DNA of 64,000 nucleotides from Acetobacterium wieringae (GTDB taxonomy: Bacteria > Bacillota > Clostridia > Eubacteriales > Eubacteriaceae), in contig NZ_JAIPPU010000006.1 in assembly GCF_026646375.1 (NCBI RefSeq), positions 1 to 64,000 on the forward strand, given 5' to 3'. Below are positions 1-6,743 of the stretch, piece by piece (positions within the stretch are counted from its first letter, which is position 1; every line of letters begins with the position of its first letter). The position numbers and the translations under genes are program-made. The notes under the pieces were generated by a model. The model was not told where the DNA came from. It was given only the letters and a program-made list of their open reading frames with translations, and did no database searches.

Positions 1-1439
1 TTATTTTACCTCATTTCCTTGCAATTTGGGACTGCACTTTTATGATAACACTCCAGGATATACCAGAAGAAAACGGATTATGGATACTTCACATCGGCGC
101 CGATGGCAATGCAACCTTAAAAGATGCTGCTATTTATAAGTGTTGTAATAATTATGAATTTGCAGAATCGATGAAACAAACCTACGGTGATGCTTGCGCA
201 GTCATATCCATTGGGTGTGCCGGAGAGCGTCTTTATAAAAATGCTTCGATTCAGATCACCGAGTTTAAATCAGGCCATCCCAGCCGTGCTGCTGCACGGG
301 GAGGAATCGCTGCAGTTTTAGGAAGTAAAGGACTAAAGGCTGTCGTTATTGAGGAACCCGTTAAAAAATTTGAAGTGACATATGCTGATAAGGACAAGTT
401 TAAAAAAGTTTGTTTACAGCTTAATAAAGTGATCGCTGAAGGGGCGAAAACTGACCCGTTCAGCATTATTGGAACCGCAGCGACAACGGATATTTCCGGT
501 GCCTCCGGCATTTTACCTGTCGATAATTTTTCAGGGAAGTTTTTTGGCGATTATGAAAAAGTTGGCGCACAAGCGTTTTTAGATAAGCTGGAATCAAGCG
601 GGGGAAGAAATCAGATTCCCTGTCAACCAGGGTGTGTAGTGCACTGTTCTAATTGCTACAATGATCCGAACGGAAATTATATAACATCTGGTTTTGAATA
701 CGAAACGATTGCATTATTCGGACCAAATTGTCATATTTCTGATTTGGATGCCATTGCCCGAATGGATCGATTATGTGACGATATCGGTGTCGATACGATG
801 GAAACAGCCAATTCCATTGCAGTTTGTATGGATGCAGGAAAAATTGAGTGGGGAGATATTCCTGCTGTAATGGGTCTTTTGAATGAATTGAAAGAGGGAA
901 CAGAATTCGGGAATCTACTTGGTCAAGGTTGTGAAGCTGTGGGATTATACCTGGGATGTAAACGAATACCAGTCGTTAAACACCAGAGCATGGCAGGATA
1001 TGATCCTAGAAACACCAAAGGAACGGGTATCACCTATGCAACTAGTCCTATGGGTGCTGACCACACCGCTGGCCTTACCATGGGTCGAGCATTTGATGAT
1101 GCTGGTCGAACGGGCCAAGCCTATGCTTCCAATAAATTACAGGTGGCTATGTGTTTTGCCGACAGTATGATGTGTCTTTTCGCTTTTGCTCATACTGTTC
1201 CTGTTCTTCCTTTACTTGGGGAACTAATGGCAGCTCTTTATGGAGGAACTTCAGAATTTACCCGCGTGGCAACCATCGGCGTAACTACCCTTCTTACTGA
1301 AAGAGGATACAATAAAATGGCTGGTATGACAGCTAAAGATGACCGTCTCCCCGAGTTCTTCTATACAGACAGATCACCTGCTACTGGTTCGTTATTTGAC
1401 ATTAATGATTTGGAATTGGAAGTTTTGTTTGATTTCTGA
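1..1439 (+). CDS. Aldehyde:ferredoxin oxidoreductase-type (YdhV-like) protein, 5' end outside window
   Basis: Tungsten/molybdenum-pterin oxidoreductase of the AOR superfamily. The frame is open from base 3 with no stop before the first ATG at 42, and the residues before that ATG fit the usual AOR N-terminal half, so the ATG is internal and the gene starts upstream. Visible family marks are RAAARGGIAAVLGSKGLKAV (end of the N-terminal AOR domain), a cysteine group CQPGCVVHCSNC that would hold the [4Fe-4S] cluster, as in the YdhV branch, then GFEYETIALFGPNC, and a late Cys in DSMMCLF. The C-terminus is complete. A MoaD/ThiS-like gene overlaps it by 1 nt, suggesting co-translation and a role for the small protein in cofactor supply. 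Substrate is unknown; YdhV-type members differ from true aldehyde oxidoreductases. Confidence 0.85.
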   Translation, partial: ILPHFLAIWDCTFMITLQDIPEENGLWILHIGADGNATLKDAAIYKCCNNYEFAESMKQTYGDACAVISIGCAGERLYKNASIQITEFKSGHPSRAAARGGIAAVLGSKGLKAVVIEEPVKKFEVTYADKDKFKKVCLQLNKVIAEGAKTDPFSIIGTAATTDISGASGILPVDNFSGKFFGDYEKVGAQAFLDKLESSGGRNQIPCQPGCVVHCSNCYNDPNGNYITSGFEYETIALFGPNCHISDLDAIARMDRLCDDIGVDTMETANSIAVCMDAGKIEWGDIPAVMGLLNELKEGTEFGNLLGQGCEAVGLYLGCKRIPVVKHQSMAGYDPRNTKGTGITYATSPMGADHTAGLTMGRAFDDAGRTGQAYASNKLQVAMCFADSMMCLFAFAHTVPVLPLLGELMAALYGGTSEFTRVATIGVTTLLTERGYNKMAGMTAKDDRLPEFFYTDRSPATGSLFDINDLELEVLFDF

Positions 1440-1639
1440 TGATTACTATTAATGGTATAGATTATCATGTTTGTCCTGGGTTGACGCTGGACAAATTTTT
1501 TATGAAATATGGCGTAGCACTTGATGGGACGAATATTGTTATTGTGGATGGTCGTGTACTATCACGAATTGATTTAGGAAATCAGCTAGCCCAAGACAAT
1601 ATGAAAATAACTGTTTTAAAACTAATCGGAGGCGGCTAA
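1439..1639 (+). CDS. MoaD/ThiS-family sulfur carrier protein
   Basis: A 66-residue beta-grasp protein ending in Gly-Gly-Gly, the tail that is adenylated and thiocarboxylated in MoaD and ThiS. Its ATG overlaps the TGA of the preceding AOR-type gene (TGATG), so the two are translationally coupled. Small MoaD-like genes next to AOR genes are thought to serve tungstopterin cofactor synthesis, and context favours that over thiamine synthesis here. The body (start ITINGIDYHVCPGLTLDKF) follows the beta-grasp pattern of ThiS/MoaD. Which of the two activities it has cannot be decided from sequence alone. Confidence 0.8.
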   Translation: MITINGIDYHVCPGLTLDKFFMKYGVALDGTNIVIVDGRVLSRIDLGNQLAQDNMKITVLKLIGGG

Positions 1640-1777
1640 TTGTAATCGTAATTTGTGCTGTAATTTGTTTGTAGAGAGTGTAAATTATTTTGTGCTTTTA
1701 CGCATTCCAGATTAATGAAAAATTGAAGTGCAGATTTAAAGATTAAATTTCAAGACTATTTTTGCACATGATTCAAA

Positions 1778-1810
1778 GGCTGTCAATAATTAATATTGGC
1801 AGCCTTTATT
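1778..1810 (+). terminator. Intrinsic terminator after the AOR/MoaD pair
   Basis: A 10-bp stem with one G-T pair (GGCTGTCAAT / ATTGGCAGCC) around a short AT loop is followed by TTTATT. It lies 138 nt after the MoaD-like stop codon and touches the edge of a transposase remnant. Confidence 0.7.
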
Positions 1811-1995
1811 GCTCAAGGATCGCATAGTATTGAACGACTTAATGACTCCATCAATCACATTGTTTTTAAATTTACTTCCCTGGTCGGTATGGAAATTTAA
1901 ATCCGATCCAACCGGTATCTGATCCCGGCAAATGCTTCATAAACCAGCAGTGCTGTCTTATTATCAAAATCATTATTAAACTCCCCATAAGTGAA
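1797..1995 (-). pseudogene. IS3-family transposase remnant (integrase core fragment)
   Basis: Read on the minus strand, two frames carry pieces of an IS3/IS150-type transposase. One piece reads EFNNDFDNKTALLVYEAFAG. After a stop and frameshift the next reads HTDQGSKFKNNVIDGVIKSF, then NTMRSLSNKGC. The HTD-G--F-N pattern is the second catalytic Asp region of the DDE integrase core. The fragment has no start, no terminal inverted repeats that I can see, and at least one frameshift and one stop, so it is dead. It ends against the terminator hairpin at 1778-1805. It lies just outside the left end of the tRNA-Thr element. Confidence 0.7.
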
Positions 1996-2181
1996 TTTCT
2001 AAACGGTATTGACATAACCAAGGTGTTGTGAAAAATACGACAAAAAATAGGGGCAAAATAGCAGAAATAGCCAGAGTTTTTTGATTTTTCACAGTAGGTC
2101 ACACTTTTGGTGGAGACATAATTCAAGAAATAAAAAAAAGAACCGCTAATTACAGCCATTCTTTTAAATAAATATTATTTT

Positions 2182-2231
2182 TTACTGGAGCTAGCGGGGG
2201 GAATCGAACCCCCGACCTACTGATTACGAAT
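2182..2231. repeat. Left attachment site: tRNA-Thr 3' fragment
   Basis: A 50-bp sequence identical to 13868-13917, covering the CCA end, T arm, variable region and 3' part of the anticodon arm of tRNA-Thr, read on the minus strand. It diverges from the intact gene immediately after ACGAAT (position 2232), so the tRNA is truncated here. It is one product of site-specific recombination between element and chromosome. Confidence 0.95.
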
Positions 2232-2350
2232 TAATCATATTAAACAACACCATCTCTCACCATCTTCATATTTCCCATTAAATAGCCATTCTACTAACTC
2301 ATTTTCTTATAAACCGTCATGAAAAACAATCAAAAATCCTCAAAAAATTT

Positions 2351-2375
2351 AAAAGTGTCCCCAAATTGTCCCCAA
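2351..2375. repeat. Left subterminal 25-bp repeat, possible integrase arm site
   Basis: AAAAGTGTCCCCAAATTGTC plus CCCAA, repeated exactly at 13768-13792 near the other end. Each copy contains two TGTCCCCAA units 12 bp apart (at 2355 and 2367 in this copy), followed by a similar G/C TCRTGGGTTT stretch. Paired subterminal repeats near both ends of a tyrosine-integrase element are what arm-binding sites look like; binding is an inference. Confidence 0.65.
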
Positions 2376-2445
2376 GTCGTGGGTTTATAAAGCTGATTAT
2401 AAAGCCGTTTTAATGATATAATAAAATAAAAACGGGAGAAACATC

Positions 2446-3249
2446 ATGTCTAATGAAGAATTGGTTATGGCTTATCGTAATGGGGACAAATCAGCACTGG
2501 ATCAAATCATTGAAAATAACCAGGGCCTTATCCATCATTTTGTTAATCAATACTATAATCTCACTGAAATATCATATCTTGAACGTGATGATCTGGTTCA
2601 ATTGGGGAATATTGGCTTGATTGAAGCTGCTAAAGGGTTTGATCCTGATTATGATGTCAAATTCTCAACTTATGCCGGTGTAGCCATTAAAGGGCATATC
2701 TCCAGAGGATTGAGGTTTTCCTCTCCCTGGGAGAAGAGGAGCGACCGGGAAAGTGACCTGTGTCATGTGATCAGCGCTCATGAGCTGATTCCTGGAGCTG
2801 ATGAAACAACATTCATGGATTTAATAGAAGATCCATCAGCCCTTAATGCCTTTCATCTGGCCAATGAAGAGGTTGACCGCTTAATCTTACGAGAAGACCT
2901 CTTCCATGTGATGGATCGTGTTTTCAATCCTGACGATAAAGAAAAGAATGCTCTCATTTTAAATCATGGCTTAAATGGACATGAGTACACTTTGAAAGAA
3001 ATATCAGCTTTATATGGTGTTTCTCCGGAGAGGGCCCGACAATGGACTGCCAAGGGTTTGCGAAGGATCCGTGCTTCCTCTGCCGGCAAAGAATTGATGG
3101 CCAAATACAGAGATGAGTATGTTTGTAATACTCTTCTCCCAAAGCTGATAAAACACAGCCAGCGTAACCCTTATCTTTATGCTCAAAAGCTGGAAGACCT
3201 GGAAGATCTGGAATCTATTGATTATTTTCTTGATATGCTTGGGCTGTAA
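2446..3249 (+). CDS. Sigma-70 family RNA polymerase sigma factor of the element
   Basis: A 267-residue protein with sigma region 2 at about residues 18-85 (QGLIHHFVNQYY, DLVQLGNIGLIEAAKGFD, KFSTYAGVAIKGHI) and a region 4 helix-turn-helix at about 165-205 (TLKEISALYGVSPERARQWT). Region 3 is reduced, and a tail of about 55 residues after region 4 is not usual for housekeeping sigma factors. The start follows GGGAGAAAC. It is the first gene inside the left end of the element and has its own terminator. It probably directs RNA polymerase to element promoters, or is a relic of a host factor. No -10/-35 signature unlike the host's could be assigned to it. Confidence 0.85.
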   Translation: MSNEELVMAYRNGDKSALDQIIENNQGLIHHFVNQYYNLTEISYLERDDLVQLGNIGLIEAAKGFDPDYDVKFSTYAGVAIKGHISRGLRFSSPWEKRSDRESDLCHVISAHELIPGADETTFMDLIEDPSALNAFHLANEEVDRLILREDLFHVMDRVFNPDDKEKNALILNHGLNGHEYTLKEISALYGVSPERARQWTAKGLRRIRASSAGKELMAKYRDEYVCNTLLPKLIKHSQRNPYLYAQKLEDLEDLESIDYFLDMLGL

Positions 3250-3332
3250 TTTAATTTGCCGGTAACTTGCCAGCTTTATGCTTTGACCTGCTAAAACGAT
3301 TCGTTCTGTCAATTATACCGTCCCCAAATAGA

Positions 3333-3366
3333 GAAACCGCCCTTCACAAAAAGGCGGTTTCTTTTA
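3333..3366 (+). terminator. Terminator after the element sigma factor
   Basis: Perfect stem GAAACCGCC / GGCGGTTTC with an 11-nt loop, followed by TTTTATG. Confidence 0.85.
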
Positions 3367-3529
3367 TGTTCTGAGCCGTCACTCTTAATCAGGGTGATTG
3401 TTTATCTGTTTTTTTTAATAAGGATTCAGCAAATATAGCCCCCCCTTACCCTAAATTTCCAGATTTTCGTTCCTGCCTGGTTAGACATCGCGACCGTCAC
3501 GAGGTGCTAAAAGTTTTTTATGCCCCCCA

Positions 3530-3811
3530 CTACTGATCATGCTTAACCCCGCCTGTTAAGAGGTTTACCGCTTCCTGGAACCCCAATACAAAACCCTGGT
3601 ACATGGCAGCACTGGCACAACAAGTAGACGTTTCTTCAATATCTTTCCGTATTTCGTCATCGTGTATTTTCTCCAACAAATGATAGAAATAAGTGATTAA
3701 TTCGTCATATTCCGGGGAATCTTGATAAGAATCTCTGCTTTCTATTGATTCCAATAAAGCAGCCAGACTATCGTTCCCAATTCCATTACAAAGCTTTTGA
3801 TAAGTATTCAT
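3530..3811 (-). CDS. Small protein, paralogue of the gene at 4373-4639 (DUF6809-like)
   Basis: A 93-residue acidic helical protein of unknown function. It shares a layout with the 88-residue protein at 4373-4639: a similar N-terminus (LAALLESIESRDSYQD versus LSMLLDSVENRDDYLD) and a C-terminal YQGF--GF-EA-NLL motif. This pattern resembles the small DUF6809-type proteins common in Firmicute mobile elements; the family name is from memory, not a search. Start ATG is preceded by GAGGAGATATGATAA. It belongs to the leftward group 5368-3530, probably driven from the promoter at 5413-5441. Confidence 0.7.
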   Translation of the reverse strand: MNTYQKLCNGIGNDSLAALLESIESRDSYQDSPEYDELITYFYHLLEKIHDDEIRKDIEETSTCCASAAMYQGFVLGFQEAVNLLTGGVKHDQ

Positions 3812-3837
3812 TTATCATATCTCCTCTTCAATTTTAT

Positions 3838-4050
3838 CTATAATTGTTCCCAGAACAAATCAATATCCTGAGTTCTGTAATCACGTTCTTTTGCCGAAAT
3901 ATCACCGATTCTATAGGCAAAACTAAGCATCCCGTATATTTCAAATAGAATCAATCTGGTTGTTTCAATACTATCCTCGAATTCTATCATTTGTTCCTTT
4001 TTACTTTTAATAAGCTTATCCAGTATTATCATGCGTTTTTGCCTATTCAT
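3838..4050 (-). CDS. Small hypothetical protein
   Basis: A 70-residue charged protein rich in Lys, Ile and Glu, likely alpha-helical, starting MNRQKRMIILDKLIKS. The start is supported by GGGAGAAATGGAGA upstream. I recognise no domain. It sits 26 nt upstream of the DUF6809-like gene in the leftward group of small element genes. Confidence 0.55.
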   Translation of the reverse strand: MNRQKRMIILDKLIKSKKEQMIEFEDSIETTRLILFEIYGMLSFAYRIGDISAKERDYRTQDIDLFWEQL

Positions 4051-4150
4051 TCTCCATTTCTCCCTTCATTTGCTGCACTGGAAAAGGTCGCCCTGGCTCA
4101 GTTCCCCCTTCCTGGCTGCGTGATCGTTCCGGTTGCCGTCGTGGCCTACA

Positions 4151-4309
4151 TCATATTACTTTAAATGTCACATCGTGGCCGGTATTTTCTTTAATTAAGA
4201 GGCGCTTAACATCTTCCACTGTCAGATTGTTGTCAAGCGCTGCCTGGAGCACATCCACCAGTTTTACCCCATCGAGATAGGCCCAGATCTTTTTCTATTT
4301 TATTTTCAT
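4151..4309 (-). pseudogene. Small ORF interrupted by an in-frame TAG at codon 5
   Basis: On the minus strand an ATG at 4309, preceded by AAGGAAGAAATAACC, opens MKIK, meets TAG, then continues in the same frame for 48 codons as KKIWAYLDGVKLVDVLQAAL to the natural stop. The downstream part reads like real protein (regular hydrophobic spacing, LTVEDVKRLLIKENTGHDVT near the end). Either a nonsense mutation has killed it or translation starts elsewhere; no good alternative start is visible after the TAG. It fills the gap of about 320 nt between its neighbours. Confidence 0.45.
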
Positions 4310-4372
4310 GGTTATTTCTTCCTTATGTCTGTAACCATGAAGAGGGCTTATCCTCTTCATACTCTCATTTGC

Positions 4373-4639
4373 TTACACCATTTTCAGCAAGTTGAATGCT
4401 TCATTGAAACCTATTTTAAATCCTTGGTATTTTGCCAAGTATATGAGATCGTCAAGCATCTTTTCTAATCTAAGAAATAACGCCTTATCCTCAATTTGAT
4501 TCATTAGAGTTACAAATTCGTCTGCTACTATTAAAAATTCTGGTATGTCTAAATAATCATCTCGGTTCTCAACAGAATCCAATAACATACTTAAATGATT
4601 ACCTTTAATGCTATTTGTGTACTTTTCAAAAACATTCAT
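4373..4639 (-). CDS. Small protein, paralogue of the gene at 3530-3811 (DUF6809-like)
   Basis: An 88-residue protein with the same YQGFKIGFNEAFNLL C-terminal motif and an N-terminal helix pattern like its neighbour at 3530-3811. The start overlaps the end of the upstream gene by 4 nt (ATGA), so the two are translationally coupled. Function unknown. Two diverged copies in one element suggest an old duplication kept by selection. Confidence 0.7.
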   Translation of the reverse strand: MNVFEKYTNSIKGNHLSMLLDSVENRDDYLDIPEFLIVADEFVTLMNQIEDKALFLRLEKMLDDLIYLAKYQGFKIGFNEAFNLLKMV

Positions 4640-4920
4640 GATTTGATACTCTCCTTTTTTCGACTAGATTTTATTATCCTTTGTATTTCTTCCACATTGG
4701 CAAAGGTGGCAGCTTGCTGGAAGCCTGAGAATTTTAAATAATAAGCTGTAAAATCTCCGATGCCAAATCCACTTGCCCACCCATTGAGATAATTACTTCC
4801 AAAATCAACCGCTTTTTTTCCAAACAATTCTATCGCTCGGTTAATTAAAACACCGTCCGCATTACCAAATAAGACGGCCTCTTTTTCAAATAATTCTTTT
4901 ACCTGAACACTGTTTAGCAT
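4636..4920 (-). CDS. Hypothetical element protein
   Basis: A 94-residue protein from the ATG at 4920, chosen over the upstream 4962 start because GGGAGGAAAA lies just before it. Sequence is mixed alpha/aromatic (NYLNGWASGFGIGDFTAYYL) with a basic tail KSSRKKESIKS. It resembles the small DUF6809-like neighbours in size and helical character but lacks their C-terminal motif. It overlaps the next gene by 4 nt. No function assigned. Confidence 0.6.
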   Translation of the reverse strand: MLNSVQVKELFEKEAVLFGNADGVLINRAIELFGKKAVDFGSNYLNGWASGFGIGDFTAYYLKFSGFQQAATFANVEEIQRIIKSSRKKESIKS

Positions 4921-4954
4921 TTTTCCTCCCGTCCGGAAGAGGTGCAGCCTCTCC

Positions 4955-5368
4955 CTAAGCAATCTGTGCTTTTATCCTCAAACCATAATATAAACCATTA
5001 CCACCAACAATTTGTTTTAATGCCCCTTTTAAGGCCGTTCCGAAGTCCATGACCTTTGATAACCATTCAGCAACCGAAGAGGCCAAATAGCCTACACAGT
5101 AGGAATTGCCGTGGATCGTGGCCACCACTTCAATGGCATCCTCTTCAAAATATCCGGTAGTGTTTCTTTCAAGACTGATCGTGATTTCTGATGGGTCATA
5201 TTGCTTCATGTGGTCAATGGCGGTCTGTCTCTTGCCCTGGGTGACCCCCTTAACAACAAGGGCTTTTCCCTTGGCCAGCTCCCAGGCTCTTTTAAATGCC
5301 TGGCTTTTGGTTAATCCGGTGGTTACCAGTTTGTTGGCGGTTCTTGCGATTTCTGATCGGTTATACAT
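4955..5368 (-). CDS. Element protein with a possible HIRAN-like C-terminal domain
   Basis: A 137-residue protein. The ATG at 5368 is preferred because AAAGGAGACCACAAC precedes it; the longer reading from 5386 would place the ribosome site inside the gene. Residues 1-45 form a helical segment (SEIARTANKLVTTGLTKSQA, resembling small DNA-binding modules). Residues about 65-135 have the look of a HIRAN domain (ISLERN, EDAIEVVATIHG, VGYLASSVAEWLSKVMD, GLRIKAQI). HIRAN domains bind 3' ends of single-stranded DNA, which would suit a replicating element, but the assignment is tentative. First gene of the leftward small-protein group. Confidence 0.6.
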   Translation of the reverse strand: MYNRSEIARTANKLVTTGLTKSQAFKRAWELAKGKALVVKGVTQGKRQTAIDHMKQYDPSEITISLERNTTGYFEEDAIEVVATIHGNSYCVGYLASSVAEWLSKVMDFGTALKGALKQIVGGNGLYYGLRIKAQIA

Positions 5369-5405
5369 GTTGTGGTCTCCTTTCAATTTGTCAAATACAT
5401 CTTAT

Positions 5406-5512
5406 TGAGTATATTATAAATCTTAATGAGTATGTTGTCAATTACTAAATACACTATTTTGAGTATTTTATTGTTTTATTTGATTGCTTTCAACTCAAAA
5501 ACAAGTTATAAT
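5406..5512. promoter_or_regulatory. Divergent promoters with three TGAGTAT repeats
   Basis: Minus strand: TTGACA (5436-5441), 17 bp, TATAAT (5413-5418), feeding the small-protein group. Plus strand: TTGCTT (5484-5489), 17 bp, TATAAT (5507-5512), feeding the XRE regulator at 5536. TGAGTAT occurs at 5406-5412, 5427-5433 and 5460-5466; the first two are exactly 21 bp apart (two helical turns) and overlap the minus promoter. The repeats are a likely operator for the adjacent regulator. Confidence 0.75.
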
Positions 5513-5535
5513 ATATTTAAAAGGAGGTGTGCTTA

Positions 5536-5799
5536 ATGTCAGTATCTGATAAAATAAAATCATTATTGCAATTAAAAGGGGTTAAAAATAAAGACCTGGC
5601 CGATTATTTAGGGATCACTCCACAGTCAATGCGAAACAAATTTACAAGAGGGAGCTTTTCAGCAGAAGATTTGATACGCATCAGCGCTTTTTTAGGATGC
5701 AAATTATATTTTGACATGGATGGTGATATAAAAATCCCCCTTTCAACTGATGATCTCAGACCACCAGCACTAACAGATCAAACAGAACCCCAAGAATAG
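5536..5799 (+). CDS. Small XRE/Cro-type DNA-binding regulator
   Basis: An 87-residue protein starting MSVSDKIKSLLQLKGVKNKD; the ATG at 5536 is chosen because AAGGAGGTG lies 7 nt before it. An HTH of the lambda-repressor class spans about residues 5-60 (NKDLADYLGITPQSMRNKF then IRISAFLGCKLYF). A proline-rich polar tail follows. It is divergent from the small-protein group and probably binds the TGAGTAT repeats between them. It is the second repressor-like gene of the element, besides the cI-like one at 11457. Confidence 0.8.
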   Translation: MSVSDKIKSLLQLKGVKNKDLADYLGITPQSMRNKFTRGSFSAEDLIRISAFLGCKLYFDMDGDIKIPLSTDDLRPPALTDQTEPQE

Positions 5800-5963
5800 G
5801 CCCGTAAGGAGAGGATCAATCAAAGACCTCTTCTTTTTTCATGCAAATTATTGGCCAGATCCCCCCGCATTTTAACTCCCTCTTGAATCTGGTGTAATCT
5901 TATTCCTACCATAAACAAAACCGTTTAAATCGGCTTATCCAGCTTCATTTTATTAACAGTTCC

Positions 5964-5992
5964 TTGACGTGCGTATAATTTAGGCGTATAAT
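5964..5992 (+). promoter_or_regulatory. hicAB promoter with GCGTATAAT tandem repeats
   Basis: TTGACG, 17 bp, TATAAT. The motif GCGTATAATWTAG occurs twice in tandem at 14-bp spacing across spacer and -10, with a third partial GCGTAG just downstream. Such repeats are plausible autoregulatory sites for HicB or the HicAB complex. Confidence 0.7.
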
Positions 5993-6014
5993 ATAGGCGT
6001 AGGGAGGATAGCAA

Positions 6015-6197
6015 ATGACAACACGGGAAATAATGAAGATCCTGAAAAAGGACGGTTGGTTTGAAATTGAAACCAATGGTTCACATGTTCAGATGAAGCA
6101 CCCAACAAAGGAAGGGAAAGTCACCGTTGTTAAACACTCGGGTGATCTTCCCAAGGGAACACTTAACAGCATCCTCAAACAGGCAGGGCTTAAATAG
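6015..6197 (+). CDS. hicA: HicA-family toxin (mRNA interferase)
   Basis: A 60-residue double-stranded-RNA-binding-fold protein. HicA toxins cleave mRNA; the catalytic His is in GSHVQMKHP (about residues 23-31), preceded by LKKDGWFEIETN, with the family ending PKGTLNSILKQAGL. Full length for the family. It is followed after 31 nt by hicB, giving the standard toxin-first order, under a strong promoter with tandem repeats. Probably stabilises the element in the host. Confidence 0.93.
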   Translation: MTTREIMKILKKDGWFEIETNGSHVQMKHPTKEGKVTVVKHSGDLPKGTLNSILKQAGLK

Positions 6198-6228
6198 CCC
6201 TGTCACCCTATGAAAAGGAGTGGAAATC

Positions 6229-6639
6229 ATGCGTAAATTAACTTATTTGGCAGTATTGGAGCCGTCTTCTGATGGTTACGGCGTTTATTTTCCGGATTTA
6301 CCCGGTTGTATCAGTTTTGGGAAAGACATTGAAGAGGCTCAGCAAATGGCAAGGGAAGCGCTGGAGCTGCATATATATGGTATGGAAAAAGATGGTGATC
6401 CTCTTCCAGCACCATCAAAAGCCCTGGCAAAGGAAGATGTAGAAGACGGGATCATGACCGCCGTTACTGTTTTACCTGATCTGGTAAAGAATGATATGGA
6501 GAACCGCCGTGTTAAGACTAACGTCACTATTCCGGCATGGCTTAAAGATGCTGCTGAATCCAGGCATGTTAATTATTCGAAGTTGCTGGAAGCTGCTTTG
6601 ATTGATTATCTCAATGTGAAAAGAGAGGTTCTGCGTTGA
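6229..6639 (+). CDS. hicB: HicB-family antitoxin
   Basis: A 136-residue antitoxin starting MRKLTYLAVLEPSSDGYGVY; the ATG at 6229 is chosen because AAAAGGAG lies just upstream and the longer GTG start lies within that site. Residues 1-65 form the HicB RNase-H-like fold (YFPDLPGCISFGKDIEEAQ). A C-terminal ribbon-helix-helix DNA-binding part follows (RRVKTNVTIPAWLKDAAE, SKLLEAALIDYL). It neutralises HicA and probably represses the promoter at 5964-5992. Confidence 0.93.
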   Translation: MRKLTYLAVLEPSSDGYGVYFPDLPGCISFGKDIEEAQQMAREALELHIYGMEKDGDPLPAPSKALAKEDVEDGIMTAVTVLPDLVKNDMENRRVKTNVTIPAWLKDAAESRHVNYSKLLEAALIDYLNVKREVLR

Positions 6640-6743
6640 GCGTCAAAATAGGCAATGAAGAATTTACAGAGTTCAGCGACCTTTATAATAATGATCCGGA
6701 TTTCATATCCTCCAAATTGCCGGGTATAAAGATGGTGTCCTGA
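6636..6743 (+). CDS. Possible 35-residue ORF overlapping the hicB stop
   Basis: A TTG codon at 6636 overlaps the hicB stop (TTGA) and opens a frame reading MSVKIGNEEFTEFSDLYNND to a TGA at 6741. Translation coupling is possible, but there is no clear ribosome site and the end runs into the first hairpin of the palindromic region. It may be the start of a gene that the hairpin region has replaced. Low confidence. Confidence 0.25.
   Translation: MSVKIGNEEFTEFSDLYNNDPDFISSKLPGIKMVS

Noticed and set aside
42-44. ATG at 42 as the true start of the AOR-type gene
   Set aside because: The frame is open back to base 3 and the upstream residues fit the AOR N-terminal region; the gene is simply cut by the window.
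2186-2231. Second functional tRNA-Thr
   Set aside because: Only the 3' part is present; the D arm and 5' acceptor strand are missing after 2232.
4636-4962. Start at 4962 for the 94-residue element protein
   Set aside because: The ATG at 4920 has GGGAGG at correct distance; 4962 has none and lies far inside the neighbouring gene.
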